This document shows, in pieces, positions 1 through 10,860 of a stretch of 64,000 nucleotides of DNA (position 1 is its first letter; each line of letters starts with the position of its first letter). Where the stretch lies: assembly GCF_905171765.1 (NCBI RefSeq), contig NC_053395.1, positions 183,290,156-183,354,155 on the forward strand. The letters run 5' to 3'. Position numbers and translations under genes: made by a program. The notes under the pieces were generated by a model. The model made no database searches. It saw only the letters and a program-made list of their open reading frames with translations, and had not been told where the DNA came from. Source of the stretch: Bufo bufo. Its lineage: Eukaryota; Chordata; Amphibia; Anura; Bufonidae.

Positions 1-291
1 AAAAATACCTAAAAGTGGCCCCCTATTGCAGGAGGGTCTAAATTGACATGAGGAAGGGCAACAAAAGTACAGGGGTCAGCAGTACCATAACGCAAAATAC
101 CACAGGGCATCATAATATACCGCCCCAAAAGCTGACCCTCTGATCTGGCCATCAATAACGGTTATATTCTGTCCTCCTCCTCTAGTTGTCTCTGATTAAG
201 ATATGTGGCAGGGGACTTGAGATGTGGGACATCATTGAATTCAGGAGGGCATGTCGCTGGCCGGGTACATGAGAACCTGATTCTCACAGAG
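1..291. other. unclassified repeat-like sequence, no gene
   Basis: No coding potential or element ends were recognised. The text has the composition of old interspersed repeat and runs up to the TTAA that starts the next element. Confidence 0.4.
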
Positions 292-421
292 TTAAAGGAT
301 AACTGTCATATTTTTTTTATTTGCTAGTTTATTAGAGCTAGGCAGATATACCTGAGTTATTCTGTCAATGATTGTCAAAAGATCTGTAATTACCTTATAA
401 TAACAGCTTTCATTAATGTCC

Positions 422-1392
422 TGTCACGGCCATGGCTATGACCGTGACTCCTGAACCGCATGCGGTTGTCAGCGGTTTTCATTGGTGTTCAATCACAGGT
501 GAGGGCTGTGGTATTGGCCTCACCTGTGGTTGCCGCTGGCAACAGTATGTATGTGGCAGCGTAGCAGGCTGAGCTGTGCCATGCAGCTCGCTACCCTGCG
601 CATGCGGTTTTGTGTGTGATGTGTGGATGTGTGCACTGTGTTTTATGTTATTGTGTGCACGTTCCCTTTAAGTGGTGTTTTCCCTTCCCTGGTGTTGGAA
701 GGGTTAATCCCCTTCCTAGTGTGTGTGATCACTGGGTGTGTCCGACTGTGGGGTGTGGCTTCTTGGCCTATAAAGCCTCACTGCTTTTGCAGGCCTTCAG
801 GTTGCTTCAGCCATGCTTAGCTGAGAGCAGCCTCATGTATTTATTACCTGCCAGTAAGAGCCACCCCTGTGGTCATAAACCTTAAATGTCATAACCATAT
901 TGTGCTTTAGTTACTTCCAGTTATGTGTGATGTCTGTGTGATGTTTTATATGTGATTTTGTGCAGCTATGGATCTGGGTCCCTGTGTGGGGATGCGTTTA
1001 TGATCTGCACCCTGCTAACACAGGGATCCAGTCAGCAAGGCTGTGGCAGGTAGGTGGAACTCTGGTTCACCTGCCATATCCATAGTGCTGTTTATGTCTC
1101 CCCTTTTCCTGCAGCTTGGCCGTTGAGACTCCTGCTCCTCCGTGTCTAGGAGGAGTGGGCTTGTCTTACTTAGCTCCTAGGTGAGGGTCATCTTGAGGGC
1201 CAGCAGGGACTTTTAGGTTCCGGAGCATGGGCCCTCCTACCATCAAGGTTGGCCCATGTAACTAGGAGCTAGGGTCAGGTTAGGGATGCCTTAGGAGGTG
1301 ACCTGCTCCCTAATCCTGTCTACATGGCCAAGCAACCGAAACATCACCGGGCTGCACACGGCTGAGGATTTCCCCCATCCTCAGCCGTGACA
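422..1392. repeat. 5' long terminal repeat
   Basis: It begins TGTCACGGC and ends with the exact inverse, GCCGTGACA. A TATAAAG box lies at 769-775, about 350 bp into the LTR, a plausible U3 promoter. The copy at 2556-3526 has the same length and the same text wherever compared, including a shared 91-codon spurious frame at offset 188. Confidence 0.92.
769..775 (+). promoter_or_regulatory. TATA box of the 5' LTR
   Basis: TATAAAG lies in a GC-rich context within the LTR and is repeated at 2903-2909 in the 3' LTR. It is the best candidate for the start of the genomic transcript. Confidence 0.5.
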
Positions 1393-1423
1393 GTATGACC
1401 ACAGTCGCTTCTTACGTGGCGCT

Positions 1424-2200
1424 CCCTCGAAAGAGGGTAAAGCATGCACTGCTGTCTACGGATGGGGTGCATGCGCGTTCTCCGGAGGGAGAGCGTTATG
1501 GGGCTCACCATTTACGGCGCGGTGAGTGGCATTCCCCGCCATTCCCAGCTCACCGTTGTCCGTGTTGGTGTCCCCTTTTTGTTTGTCTTTCCCCTCCCCC
1601 CCTCCCATTGTTTCTTATGCCTCACCAACTTTCCCCTTTTGTTGTTGGGAGGGGCTTTGAGGGGTGGGAGTATGCATTCCCTCGAAAGAGGGTGAAGCAT
1701 GTACCGCCCTCTGCGGAAGGGTTACATGCGCGCTCTTCGGAGGGAGAGCGTTCTGGGGGTTTCGCCTCTGACGGCGCGGTGAGTGGCGTTTCCCCGCCTT
1801 CCCTTCACCGTTGCCTCGTTTGGCGTCCCCCTGATTTTATAGCACTAGGGTGTTTGTTTGGTGTGCGAGTTGCACACCCTCGAAAGAGGGTGAAGCATGT
1901 ACCGCCGTCTGCGGAAGGGGTACATGCGCGCTCTTCGGAGGGAGAGCGTTCTGGGGGTTTCGCCTCTGACGGAGCGGTGAGTGGCGTTTCCCCGCCATCA
2001 TCGTTGCCTCGTTTGGCGTTCCCCCTGATTTTAGTTACACGTGGTGTGTGTCTGGTATGCGGTATGCATACCTTCGAAAGAGGGTGCAGCATGCAGTGCC
2101 ATATCCTTGTGGCCTGCATGCGCGTTCTCCGGAGGGAGAGCGTTCCTGGGGGTTCTCCGTTAACGGCACGGTTGGTGGCTTATTCCCCGCCACCTTACCT
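1424..2200 (+). repeat. four structured repeat modules in the LTR-element interior
   Basis: Modules start at 1424, 1679, 1877 and 2071. Each opens with CCCTCGAAAGAGGG (the fourth reads CCTTCGAAAGAGGG), which folds as a 5-bp stem with a GAAA loop. A second stem follows: GCATGCAC with GTGCATGC in module 1, GCATGTACC with GGTACATGC in module 3, GCATGCAG with CTGCATGC in module 4, and one mismatch in module 2. A third inverted pair, CGYTCT with AGAGCG, follows, then a conserved GGTGAGTGGC (diverged in module 4). Spacings of 255, 198 and 194 bp mean the fourth module is out of frame with the others, so RNA structure or binding sites explain the conservation better than protein. Function is unknown. 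Confidence 0.7.
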
Positions 2201-2535
2201 TCCGTGTCCGTGTTGGGGATCCCTCGTCCCTCTCCATGTTCCCATCTCTGGTCGTTTGCTGGCAGCACTCCGTAGGTGGTCCGGCTGCTTGCTGGTTAGG
2301 AGTGTCTGCTGGCAGCGACTGGAGTGGGGACGTGAGTGGAGAGTCCCCTCGTCCATCTCTCAGTGGTTCTTTTCTCTTTGTTGCTGGTGCGGGCTGCAGT
2401 CCTCGTCGGACTGGCTAGTGTGAGCCGGGAGAGGATGCAGCTGACAGCGACCCCTTTTTAGAACCGGCACTGAGAGTGGACGTCCCCTTCTCCTATCCCC
2501 TTGTCTGAGTCCCTCACGTGTCTTTTTTTGGTGGG

Positions 2536-2555
2536 GGGGCTTTGAGGGGTGGGAG
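2536..2555 (+). promoter_or_regulatory. polypurine tract before the 3' LTR
   Basis: The purine run GAGGGGTGGGAG directly abuts the 3' LTR start at 2556, the expected site for plus-strand priming. The same 20-bp sequence occurs inside the element at 1651-1670, where it could act as a second, central tract. Confidence 0.65.
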
Positions 2556-3526
2556 TGTCACGGCCATGGCTATGACCGTGACTCCTGAACCGCATGCGGT
2601 TGTCAGCGGTTTTCATTGGTGTTCAATCACAGGTGAGGGCTGTGGTATTGGCCTCACCTGTGGTTGCCGCTGGCAACAGTATGTATGTGGCAGCGTAGCA
2701 GGCTGAGCTGTGCCATGCAGCTCGCTACCCTGCGCATGCGGTTTTGTGTGTGATGTGTGGATGTGTGCACTGTGTTTTATGTTATTGTGTGCACGTTCCC
2801 TTTAAGTGGTGTTTTCCCTTCCCTGGTGTTGGAAGGGTTAATCCCCTTCCTAGTGTGTGTGATCACTGGGTGTGTCCGACTGTGGGGTGTGGCTTCTTGG
2901 CCTATAAAGCCTCACTGCTTTTGCAGGCCTTCAGGTTGCTTCAGCCATGCTTAGCTGAGAGCAGCCTCATGTATTTATTACCTGCCAGTAAGAGCCACCC
3001 CTGTGGTCATAAACCTTAAATGTCATAACCATATTGTGCTTTAGTTACTTCCAGTTATGTGTGATGTCTGTGTGATGTTTTATATGTGATTTTGTGCAGC
3101 TATGGATCTGGGTCCCTGTGTGGGGATGCGTTTATGATCTGCACCCTGCTAACACAGGGATCCAGTCAGCAAGGCTGTGGCAGGTAGGTGGAACTCTGGT
3201 TCACCTGCCATATCCATAGTGCTGTTTATGTCTCCCCTTTTCCTGCAGCTTGGCCGTTGAGACTCCTGCTCCTCCGTGTCTAGGAGGAGTGGGCTTGTCT
3301 TACTTAGCTCCTAGGTGAGGGTCATCTTGAGGGCCAGCAGGGACTTTTAGGTTCCGGAGCATGGGCCCTCCTACCATCAAGGTTGGCCCATGTAACTAGG
3401 AGCTAGGGTCAGGTTAGGGATGCCTTAGGAGGTGACCTGCTCCCTAATCCTGTCTACATGGCCAAGCAACCGAAACATCACCGGGCTGCACACGGCTGAG
3501 GATTTCCCCCATCCTCAGCCGTGACA
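2556..3526. repeat. 3' long terminal repeat
   Basis: Second copy of the 971-bp LTR, with TATAAAG at 2903-2909. It is followed at 3527 by the TGTCC duplication. Confidence 0.92.
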
Positions 3527-3536
3527 TGTCCTCTGT

Positions 3537-4607
3537 CAGTGGTGTACCTACCATATAGGCAGACCACGCAGCTGCTATGGGGCCCGTGAGGAAGGGGGGC
3601 CCACAGTGGAGGAGAGTCCCCCTAATTGCTCCCGTCTATCTTCCTAACTGCCTCCTGTCTGCTAGTCCCGCCTCATAGCTCCGCCTGCCATCTGCTAGCT
3701 CCACCTCCCATCTCCATAGGCGCAAAAAACATGCTGAATCTGACCACTGACCATGTGTCCCCAGAAGATTCTTGTCTTCTGAGCTCTTAAGGCCTGATTC
3801 CTCTAGCTTGCCACAGCCCCGCCAGTAATGAAGTAAGTGACAGCTTGTAGGTGAGGACAGTGCAGAGGTGTGTGTATGGAGGTTGTAGGTGAGGACAGTG
3901 CAGAGGTGTGTGTATGGAGGTTGTAGGTGAGGACAGTGCAGAGGGGTGTGTGTGGAGGGGTTGGGGGTTAGGGACTATTCCTCTGCACATATGCCATTCA
4001 GAACAGGAGGAAAGCTCGTTGTCACTACATTATGTAATGTGACTCAGCTTTTCTGATGTCCTGCCATACAAGTGCAGAGGTATGAGAAGATATGAGGGTA
4101 GGTGGGAGTTGTGTTACTCAGCTTTCTCAAACTATTCTCATGTCTCTCCACATGTGCCATGCAGGACAGCAGAAAAGATGGGTGCTATGTGCAGGATAGC
4201 AAGTAATGTCAGTGTCTCCCAGCTGTTCTGCATGACACAGAGGATAGGGGGAAGGGGGGCACTCACTTCCTCAAGTTTTTCTCATGTCTCTGCCCATGTG
4301 CCATGCTGGACAGCACGAAAGTTGGGTGAAATTACATCATGTAATTCCCCAGATTCTTGTCAAAATATGCTGAACCCCGCCGAAACCTACCAGATCCCAT
4401 TCACTATAATGGGTCTGTTAGGTTACGGCGTGAGTACTGCCATTTTGTAGAACAAAATACTGCTGCATGAGTTGGGGCAGGGGAGAAGTTAGGGAGGGTA
4501 GTGAAAGGAGCCAGGGCACATAGTGGGGGGTGGACTAAGAAAGGGCATAAAAGGGGCCCAATGTAAATTCTTGCTATGGGGCCCAATGATTTCTATGTAC
4601 ACCCCTG
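3537..4607. mobile_element. nonautonomous hAT element
   Basis: Its ends are CAGTGGTGTACCTACC and the complement of CAGGGGTGTACATAG. Both sides carry the 8-bp duplication TCCTCTGT (3529-3536 and 4608-4615). The interior contains a three-copy minisatellite but no transposase. The nearby LTR insertion used a TGTCC that overlaps this target duplication. Confidence 0.9.
3845..3962. repeat. 38-bp minisatellite, about three copies
   Basis: The unit containing GTAGGTGAGGACAGTGCAG repeats three times with few differences, inside the hAT element. Confidence 0.8.
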
Positions 4608-5022
4608 TCCTCTGTCCCTTTCCACTGCTCCCTTAAAAGACTATTGCTATGGCTTGTCTGTCTCTGGCTAAGAAGACAGGAAGACGGAGGGGCGGTCCTT
4701 CACACTGCATGCCTGCATTAGGCTTTAGAGTGAGGAGGCGTGTCTCAGTAATCCAATCTGATTGGCTGGCAGGAAGCTGCTGGCTACAGCAAGTGTGTAT
4801 GTGAAGTGAGGAAAAGCAGTTTTGTCCTCAGAGAACTGGCAGAGGAGCCATCTTGAGAAGGTCCTCATATTGTAAATGTTTAAACAGTTGTAACTAAGGG
4901 AAAAACGCAAGGAAAGCAGTGGTATGTGAAGAAACAAAAACTTGCTTTATGCATAATGCTGCTGCAGCAGTAACACATGCTAAAAAAATTTTTTTGATGA
5001 AAACATGACAGTTACCCTTTAA

Positions 5023-5963
5023 TTACCACTGAGAGCTTATTATGTACCCAGCCAGCGGCAGAAAAGAGGGCTCGGGCGGCACCCCGAGCATCGGCCCACC
5101 AGGAAATTTCCTTGTAAGGTCTATGGCCAATCCGCCCCCCTGCCTAGCACATACAAAATGTTATGACATTTTTAAACATTATATGAATAGAACAGCAAGA
5201 TATCATATATATTTCTACAGTATTCAGCAGCTATTAACAAAAAGTAATGATAAGATGTCCATAAATTGAAATGTCTAATGTCTACTCTTATTTAACATGA
5301 CCCATTTATATTGTGATCACCTAATGAATATATGATTTTCATAATCTATATGAGAAGATTTGAGCACTTCTGAGCCCTCTCTATTTAAGATACGGTTAGT
5401 TGGTTCATTCCTCTTCTATGTATTTTCTGTAGGTTTCTATTGACAGGAATGAAATGTGTCCCTCTTGTGGCCACTTGCTCTACTATTCTACCTAGAACAG
5501 TCTATCATGATGGCTATCTTCTCTGAGGTGCATTTCTTTTTCATTTTGTTCCTCCTTTTTAATGGTGCTACCACACATCTCGGCTGTGCTGTGCTTTGGA
5601 TGCAGCAAAAAAAAAAAAAAAAACGCATAAAAAAAATGCATGCGGTCTTTACAACAACATACAACACGCAATTACGGTGTGTTTTCTTCCAGCAAAAGGT
5701 AAAAAGCAAATCACACACAGCAAAACTGAATTACATTCGTTACAAAATAGAGTTACATTCATGTAAATTAAGTCTGCTGTGCGTTTTCCCTTTGCTGGAG
5801 TTAAACCTAAAAGGGGTTGTCTTCACCCAGGCAGCCCCTCTGAGATGAGCATCAGAGCAGGCTATGGCAGTGCTAGAGCCCGCCCATTAGTGGCAATGAC
5901 ATCACCGGGAACACTGCTAGACGGAAGCCTCCGCCCAGCAGAGATCCGGTACATCACCGATCA
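5023..5963. other. no gene; repeat debris and a poly-A tract
   Basis: A short stretch at 5040-5150 resembles the GGGCCC-rich interior of hAT elements seen elsewhere here. An A-run lies near 5607-5623. The segment from 5812 (AAAGGGGTTGTC) resembles one end of the TTAA MITE family. Nothing is coding. Confidence 0.4.
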
Positions 5964-5966
5964 TTA

Positions 5967-6177
5967 GGCCTCTTGCACACGAACGTGCCGTTTGCGGAAC
6001 GGAACAGACGGACCATTTTAGAAATGCCTATTGTTGTCCGCAAAACGGACAAGAATAGGACATGATCTATAATTTTTGCGGGGCCAGGGAAAGGAGCAAC
6101 GGATGCGGACAGCATCTTTTGCGGCCCCATTGAAGTGAATTGATGCGGATCCAAACCACGGTCGTGTGCAAGAGGCC
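5967..6177. mobile_element. PIF/Harbinger-type palindromic MITE
   Basis: Ends GGCCTCTTGCACACGA and its near-perfect inverse are flanked by TTA (5964-5966) and TAA (6178-6180). Other copies here show clean TTA or TAA direct repeats; this copy has one substitution. The interior contains paired GCGGA motifs. Confidence 0.7.
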
Positions 6178-6240
6178 TAAGTAAAAGCCCTTGCACTACA
6201 GCACAGGTCAAGGTAGAGCATTGGAGCATGAAATGCATTT

Positions 6241-6616
6241 TTTTTTTTGCCGCACCAAAAATGGAGCACAGCCGTGAAGTCTGGCAGCACCCTTAGATCC
6301 GACCGATTTTGAAAACGTGCTGAAAAAATCAGGGTTTTGGTAGGTTTTTCAGCTTCCCATTTATTTCAAAGGGGAGAATCTTTTTTCCACGCAGATTTTT
6401 TTTTCAGCGGGAAAAAAAGCTAATTCTGGCTCCCATTGAAATTAATAGGAGGCTTTTTTTAGAGTTTTTAAAATAAACCGCCAAAAAACGTTTTGTGAAG
6501 GAGCCCGTATGGAGGTTTTCTGTTCCAGCTCACAGTTGTTCTTTTGCAGCTATAGTAACTACACCGTGTCAATCTGATATTATGTATTGTATTGTTAATC
6601 ACTGGCAAATTAGTAG
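6241..6616. other. unclassified MITE-like debris
   Basis: AT-rich text with inverted GAAAAAA and TTTTTTC tracts resembling a decayed palindromic MITE. No ends could be fixed. Confidence 0.3.
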
Positions 6617-6619
6617 TAA

Positions 6620-6901
6620 GGCTACATGCACACGACCGTATGTGTTTTGCGGTCCGCAAAAAAAAACGGGTGACATCCGTATGCCATCCTTTGATCCATT
6701 ATAACAATGTCTATAACGGACAAGAATAGGATATGTTCTATTTTTTTTTGGCGGGGCTACGGAACGGCCATACTGATGCGGACAGCACACGGTGTGCAGT
6801 CCGCATTTTTTGCGGACCCATTAAAATAAATGGGTCTGCATCCTATCCGCAAAAAAAAAAAAACAGACACGGAAAGAAACAACGTTCGTGTGCATGTAGC
6901 C
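6620..6901. mobile_element. PIF/Harbinger-type MITE
   Basis: Ends GGCTACATGCACACGA and its inverse are flanked by TAA at 6617-6619 and 6902-6904. Length is 282 bp and it is noncoding. It belongs to the same end family as the MITE at 5967. Confidence 0.8.
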
Positions 6902-6904
6902 TAA

Positions 6905-7641
6905 TGCAAATAAATGAATTAGCAAATTACAGTAAAAATAGAGGATGCCTATGCTTCAGCTGTTTGATTCTCATTTTGGAAGCCACAATGATGTCTAGTT
7001 ACCATTCAGAAGCCTCGGTCATGGAAGTATCGAAGTGCGCAGCAGAGAAAAACTTTATAGGATCACACGTTCATCACTCATCTTTGTAATCATATGGCTA
7101 TGCTTTGTTCTCTGTGCCTACAATCAATGGTATTCCTGAGAGGCTCCCAATGGTAGTGCTCACAGCAGACCGTCTCCACATAAAGCCATAGTGTCACCAG
7201 TAGTATAAGCAACACAAAAATACACCCATGTGTCACGTGACCCAGTGACCTGACACGTTACCATCATGGCCAGTCATTGGCTGTGGTGGTCATGTGACCC
7301 ATGTCAAACAGAATGTTGATGCGGATAGCTACGGGACCAGCAGCACACAAGGGAGCAATGGAGCCGGAACCCAGGGGGAGGGGGATTAGGTAAGTATGCG
7401 TGGGTCCGTCTACGGTGGGAGAGCCAAGCAGAAGCCACTTGAATGTAGACATATCTTCCAATCTCTACCGTAGGGGATGAACACTGGAGAATTTAGTTGG
7501 GCAGAAATAATCAGCTATTGATCTTGTTTATTAGGACATATTACAGGACAGTGTCCGTCATGATGTTTAGAAGTTCGGAGCTGCAGTAAAGACTCTAAGA
7601 GACGCACCCTGGCCACCTCGGCCATGTAATATAAAACCAAT
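6905..7641. other. no gene or element recognised
   Basis: Neither a convincing reading frame nor paired ends were found. Confidence 0.4.
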
Positions 7642-7649
7642 ATTATATT

Positions 7650-7867
7650 TAGAGATGAGCGAATCGACTTCAGATGAAACATCCAAAGTCAATTCGCATA
7701 AAACTTTGTTTCAATACTGTACAGAGTGAGCACTCCGTACAGTATTAGAATGGTGCGAGTAGTAACTTCGGCTCATCGGAGCCAATACATTCTAATACTG
7801 TACGGAGCGCTCGTTTTATGCGAATTGACTTTGGATGTTTCATCCGAAGTCGATTTGCTCATCCCTA
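7650..7867. mobile_element. hAT foldback MITE (TAGAGATGAGC family)
   Basis: Starts TAGAGATGAGCGAATCGA and ends with the near inverse, flanked on both sides by ATTATATT (7642-7649 and 7868-7875). The arms pair over most of its 218 bp. The ends match those of the two long elements at 10056 and 43307, so this is a miniature member of that family. Confidence 0.88.
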
Positions 7868-7875
7868 ATTATATT

Positions 7876-8475
7876 ATATTCACCAACCTTCACTTTCAAC
7901 GTTCTTATACTTGTGCTAAACTGAAACAAAAAAAGCCCTAAAAAACTAAAGACACAAGATGAAGGTGTAATTCCCATCTGAGTCTTTTAGCACAAATGTA
8001 CTGAAAGTGGCCAACCTCTTAAAAAGTGTAAAAAAAAATGTATAATAATAAAAAAGTATATACAGTAAAAAAAATTACATGAATTCATAGATTTTTTTTT
8101 TTATTCTCTGAAACCATGAAGTTATTTTTGGATGCATTTAAAACGATGATTTCTTTGCCAACATTTCCTACAGTTTGAGGTTTGCTTTATAAACTTTTAT
8201 GTATGAATCACGTAGTTCATTTAAATGGTTACCCCAATCAAAATTATTTTGCATATGGTTTCCTTGAATTGCAATATAAAGTATCTTGGAAGTGCATACA
8301 ACTCAAAGCAGAGCTGTCGCCACCCTTGGTATGTAAGGTTTAGTAAGTCCTTGCATACATTACCTATGGAAAAACAATTCTGCAGTATCCTCTCTCATAA
8401 CCTTTCATTGCTCTGTTCCTCTGTTATTCCACCTTAACAAGTATAACAGTCCAGAAACATAACAAATCATCATAA
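7876..8475. other. AT-rich, no gene recognised
   Basis: Contains short A and T runs and no recognisable ORF or element end. Confidence 0.4.
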
Positions 8476-8836
8476 AGCCTCATTCAGTAATTTGGTTTGT
8501 CACGGCAAAGAGGTAATGCACACAAAACTGCCAGCGTACAAAGCTCATGCACACAATGATGTTACAATACAGAGATGATACACTCAATGATGTCATAGTA
8601 CAGAGGTCACGCAAACAATATTGTCACAGTACAGGGATCATGTACACAATGATGTCACAGTACAGAGATCTTGTACACAATGATGTCACAGTACAGAGAT
8701 CATGTACACAATGATGTCACAGTACAGAGATCATTCACTCAGTAATGTCACAGTTCAGAGATCATTCACTCAATGTCACAGTACAGAGATAATGCACACA
8801 ATGATGTCACAGTCTGTGCTGTGACATCATTGTGTA
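8476..8836. repeat. 31-bp minisatellite, left block
   Basis: The unit AATGATGTCACAGTACAGAG plus about 11 more bases repeats roughly ten times with variation. The array resumes at about 9293-9420, so the foldback element between appears to have inserted into it. Confidence 0.8.
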
Positions 8837-8906
8837 GTTCAAAAAGGTAAGCCAGCACTCCCCATATTACCTCTCGTGCAAGGACCCAGTCCAATCCGTA
8901 GTATAA

Positions 8907-9292
8907 TCCAGGAAAACAACGAAAAATGTCCAGCACTGAGATGGATAAAAAGTCTTCAATCTTTATTCCATAAATTTAAAAGAATACAATTCTTCACAAG
9001 GACGCTAACAACGCGTTTCGATCTATCAGCTCAGCAAGGAATAGCTGATATTACAACCACCTGTGTGGTAACGACATTCCCAACCTGGTTGGTGGGGCCA
9101 TTTTCACTCTAGGTAAATAAGAATACTATACTTGCATTCAACCCATACCATGATTAAGATCTGATAGATCGAAACGCGTTGGTAGCGTTACCGCTGTCCT
9201 TGAAAAGAATTGTATTCTTTTAAATTTATGGAATAAAGATTGAATACTTTTTATTAATCTCAGTGCTGGACATTTTTTGTTGTTTTCCTGGA
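8907..9292. mobile_element. foldback element with GAAACGCGTT core
   Basis: Arms of roughly 120 bp (8908-9030 and 9158-9291) are near-exact reverse complements. They include ATTTAAAAGAATACAATTCT and the AACGCGTTTCGATCTATCAG motif. Noncoding. A related CACGTGTTTCGC motif occurs near 28170. The superfamily is not assigned. Confidence 0.65.
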
Positions 9293-9420
9293 CATCATTG
9301 TGTGCATTATCTCTGTATTCACTTACTGATGATGTTACAGTACAAAGATCATTCACACAATGATGTTACAGTACAAAGATCATGAACTCAGTGATGTCAC
9401 AGTGCAGAGTTCATGTAATT
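9293..9420. repeat. 31-bp minisatellite, right block
   Basis: Continuation of the GATGTCACAGTACA-type array after the foldback element, with about four units. Confidence 0.65.
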
Positions 9421-9760
9421 AAAGGGTCTATCCCATGAAAACTATTCTACAGTTTATAAACCAGTACCTGGATCTGAATACTTTTGTAATTACATGTAAT
9501 TAAAAATGTATTATAGCTACTGAGTTAATGAAATCTATCTGTATAGCGCCACCTGTTGTTTGCTCTTTTTCTAATTTCTTTGTCCTGTTCACTGAAATGG
9601 AAGAACATGCTCAGTTCCATACTTCAACTGCCAACAGCTGCAGCAGATCTCTGGATCCATGTGAGGTACATGGCTGGTTCTAGCTTTGTTAAAAAGAGGC
9701 TGTCATGTACTAGATTATGTCTGATTTTAATTTATTACATTATTTATTTAATGATGTAAC
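9421..9760 (+). repeat. dispersed repeat, copy 1
   Basis: Shares long stretches with 61655-62170, including GCGCCACCTG, AACATGCTCAGTTCCAT and GGCTGGTTCTAGCTTTGTTA, in the same order and orientation. Noncoding; class unknown. Confidence 0.65.
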
Positions 9761-10047
9761 AGCCTAAAGATAATGCACTCAATGAAATCCCAGTTCAGCA
9801 TAAATGCACATACAGTAATGCAATAATAATGCAAAAAATTACCCAGTGGTTTGCATTTTATTTTCCCACGCCCCTTACTATATCCATATCTCCACACCTC
9901 TGAGTAATTATTTCCATAGAGAAGTTCCTAACCTGAAGAAAGTATGCACAGTGGAGAGGCCACAATTTTTTTTCCTGGAAACTACTTTAAACCTGGGTGT
10001 AGTAGCAATTCCATCCTGTGACATAGCCAATGTCTGTCTAATGAATA
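9761..10047. other. no gene recognised
   Basis: No supported reading frame or element. The last 8 bases before the next element form its left target duplication. Confidence 0.4.
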
Positions 10048-10473
10048 CTAATGACTAGAGATGAGCAAATTTTTAAAAAAATTCGATTCGGCAGGTTAAG
10101 AGAATTTAAAAAAAAAAATTTGGTAAGATCCAAATTTATTTGCGGTGAATTGCGTTAAAAAATGGCTATTTCCTGGCTGCAGAGAGCCTTTATAGTGGTA
10201 TAGAACACTGTGCCTGGCAGTAACATGCATAGGGAGTCTGCTGTGGTAGTGAAATTATACTGTGAGTCCGTATGACATGCAGATGACAGGCGTTGCTCTT
10301 AGAATCACTGCACACTTCACTTATCTGGGCAGTCACGGGGCCAAAACTGACTAAATAACTCAAGTCTCAGCCTTACAAGTCGATGTTAGTGCTAAGTAGA
10401 AAGGCACTCCTTTTACACCGTCGTCAGCTGATTCCACATAGATGCCAACAGAACCTGTTCTACTAAACGCTTA

Positions 10474-10860
10474 GGCCTCCTGCACACAAACGTGTGCACC
10501 CCGTGGACATGCTGCTGCAATTGCGGGCCGCAATGCACGAATACCGACTATGAGGCAGCCGCAGCGGATCGTGGACCCATTCACTTTAATAGGTTCGCGA
10601 TCCACCCATTCCGCGAAAAAATAGGACATGTTCTATCTTTTAACGGAAGTACGGGACGAAACCCCATGGAAGCACTCCGTAGTGCTTCAGTGGGTTTCCG
10701 TTCGGTGCTTCCGTTCCGCACCATTCTGCATCTCTGGATTTGCGGACCCATTGAAGTGAATGGGTCCGGATCCGTGATACGGAATGCCCACGGAATGGCG
10801 CCCATGTATTGCGGATCCACAATACGGCAATGGGCAGCACACATTCATGTGCAGGAGGCC
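10474..10860. mobile_element. Harbinger-type MITE with a visible empty site
   Basis: Ends GGCCTCCTGCACA and its inverse lie between TTA at 10471-10473 and 10861-10863. Element 2 near 43755 has the same flank with a single TTA (AAACGCTTATACAAG), which is the unoccupied site. Confidence 0.88.

Larger units (their letters stand above)
422..3526. mobile_element. young nonautonomous LTR retrotransposon
   Basis: Two 971-bp direct repeats (422-1392 and 2556-3526) begin TGTCACGGC and end GCCGTGACA, and are flanked by the 5-bp duplication TGTCC at 417-421 and 3527-3531. The two LTRs look identical on reading, which implies recent insertion. The internal region is only 1163 bp and shows no gag, protease, reverse transcriptase, RNase H or integrase motifs, so all replication proteins must come from another element. 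It carries four structured repeat modules and a purine tract before the 3' LTR. I could not identify a tRNA primer site after the 5' LTR. The 5-bp duplication fits Gypsy-like or ERV-like elements, but the clade cannot be assigned without pol. Confidence 0.92.
292..5022. mobile_element. nonautonomous piggyBac-like shell element, interrupted twice
   Basis: TTAA stands at 292-295 and again at 5019-5022. Immediately inside are inverted ends, AGGATAACTGTCAT on the left and the complement of AGGGTAACTGTCAT on the right. TTAA target duplication with short inverted ends starting AGGG is the piggyBac hallmark. Only about 530 bp belong to this element (296-421 and 4616-5018); the rest is an LTR element and a hAT element inserted side by side. 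No transposase is present, so it would depend on a transposase supplied elsewhere. Confidence 0.75.

Noticed and set aside
610..885. 91-codon frame in the 5' LTR (and its twin at 2744-3019)
   Set aside because: Identical only because the LTRs are identical; Cys-rich translation without a known domain or support.
1395..2423. 342-codon frame spanning most of the LTR-element interior
   Set aside because: The fourth repeat module is in another frame, the region is GC-rich with few chance stops, and no retroelement domain is visible.
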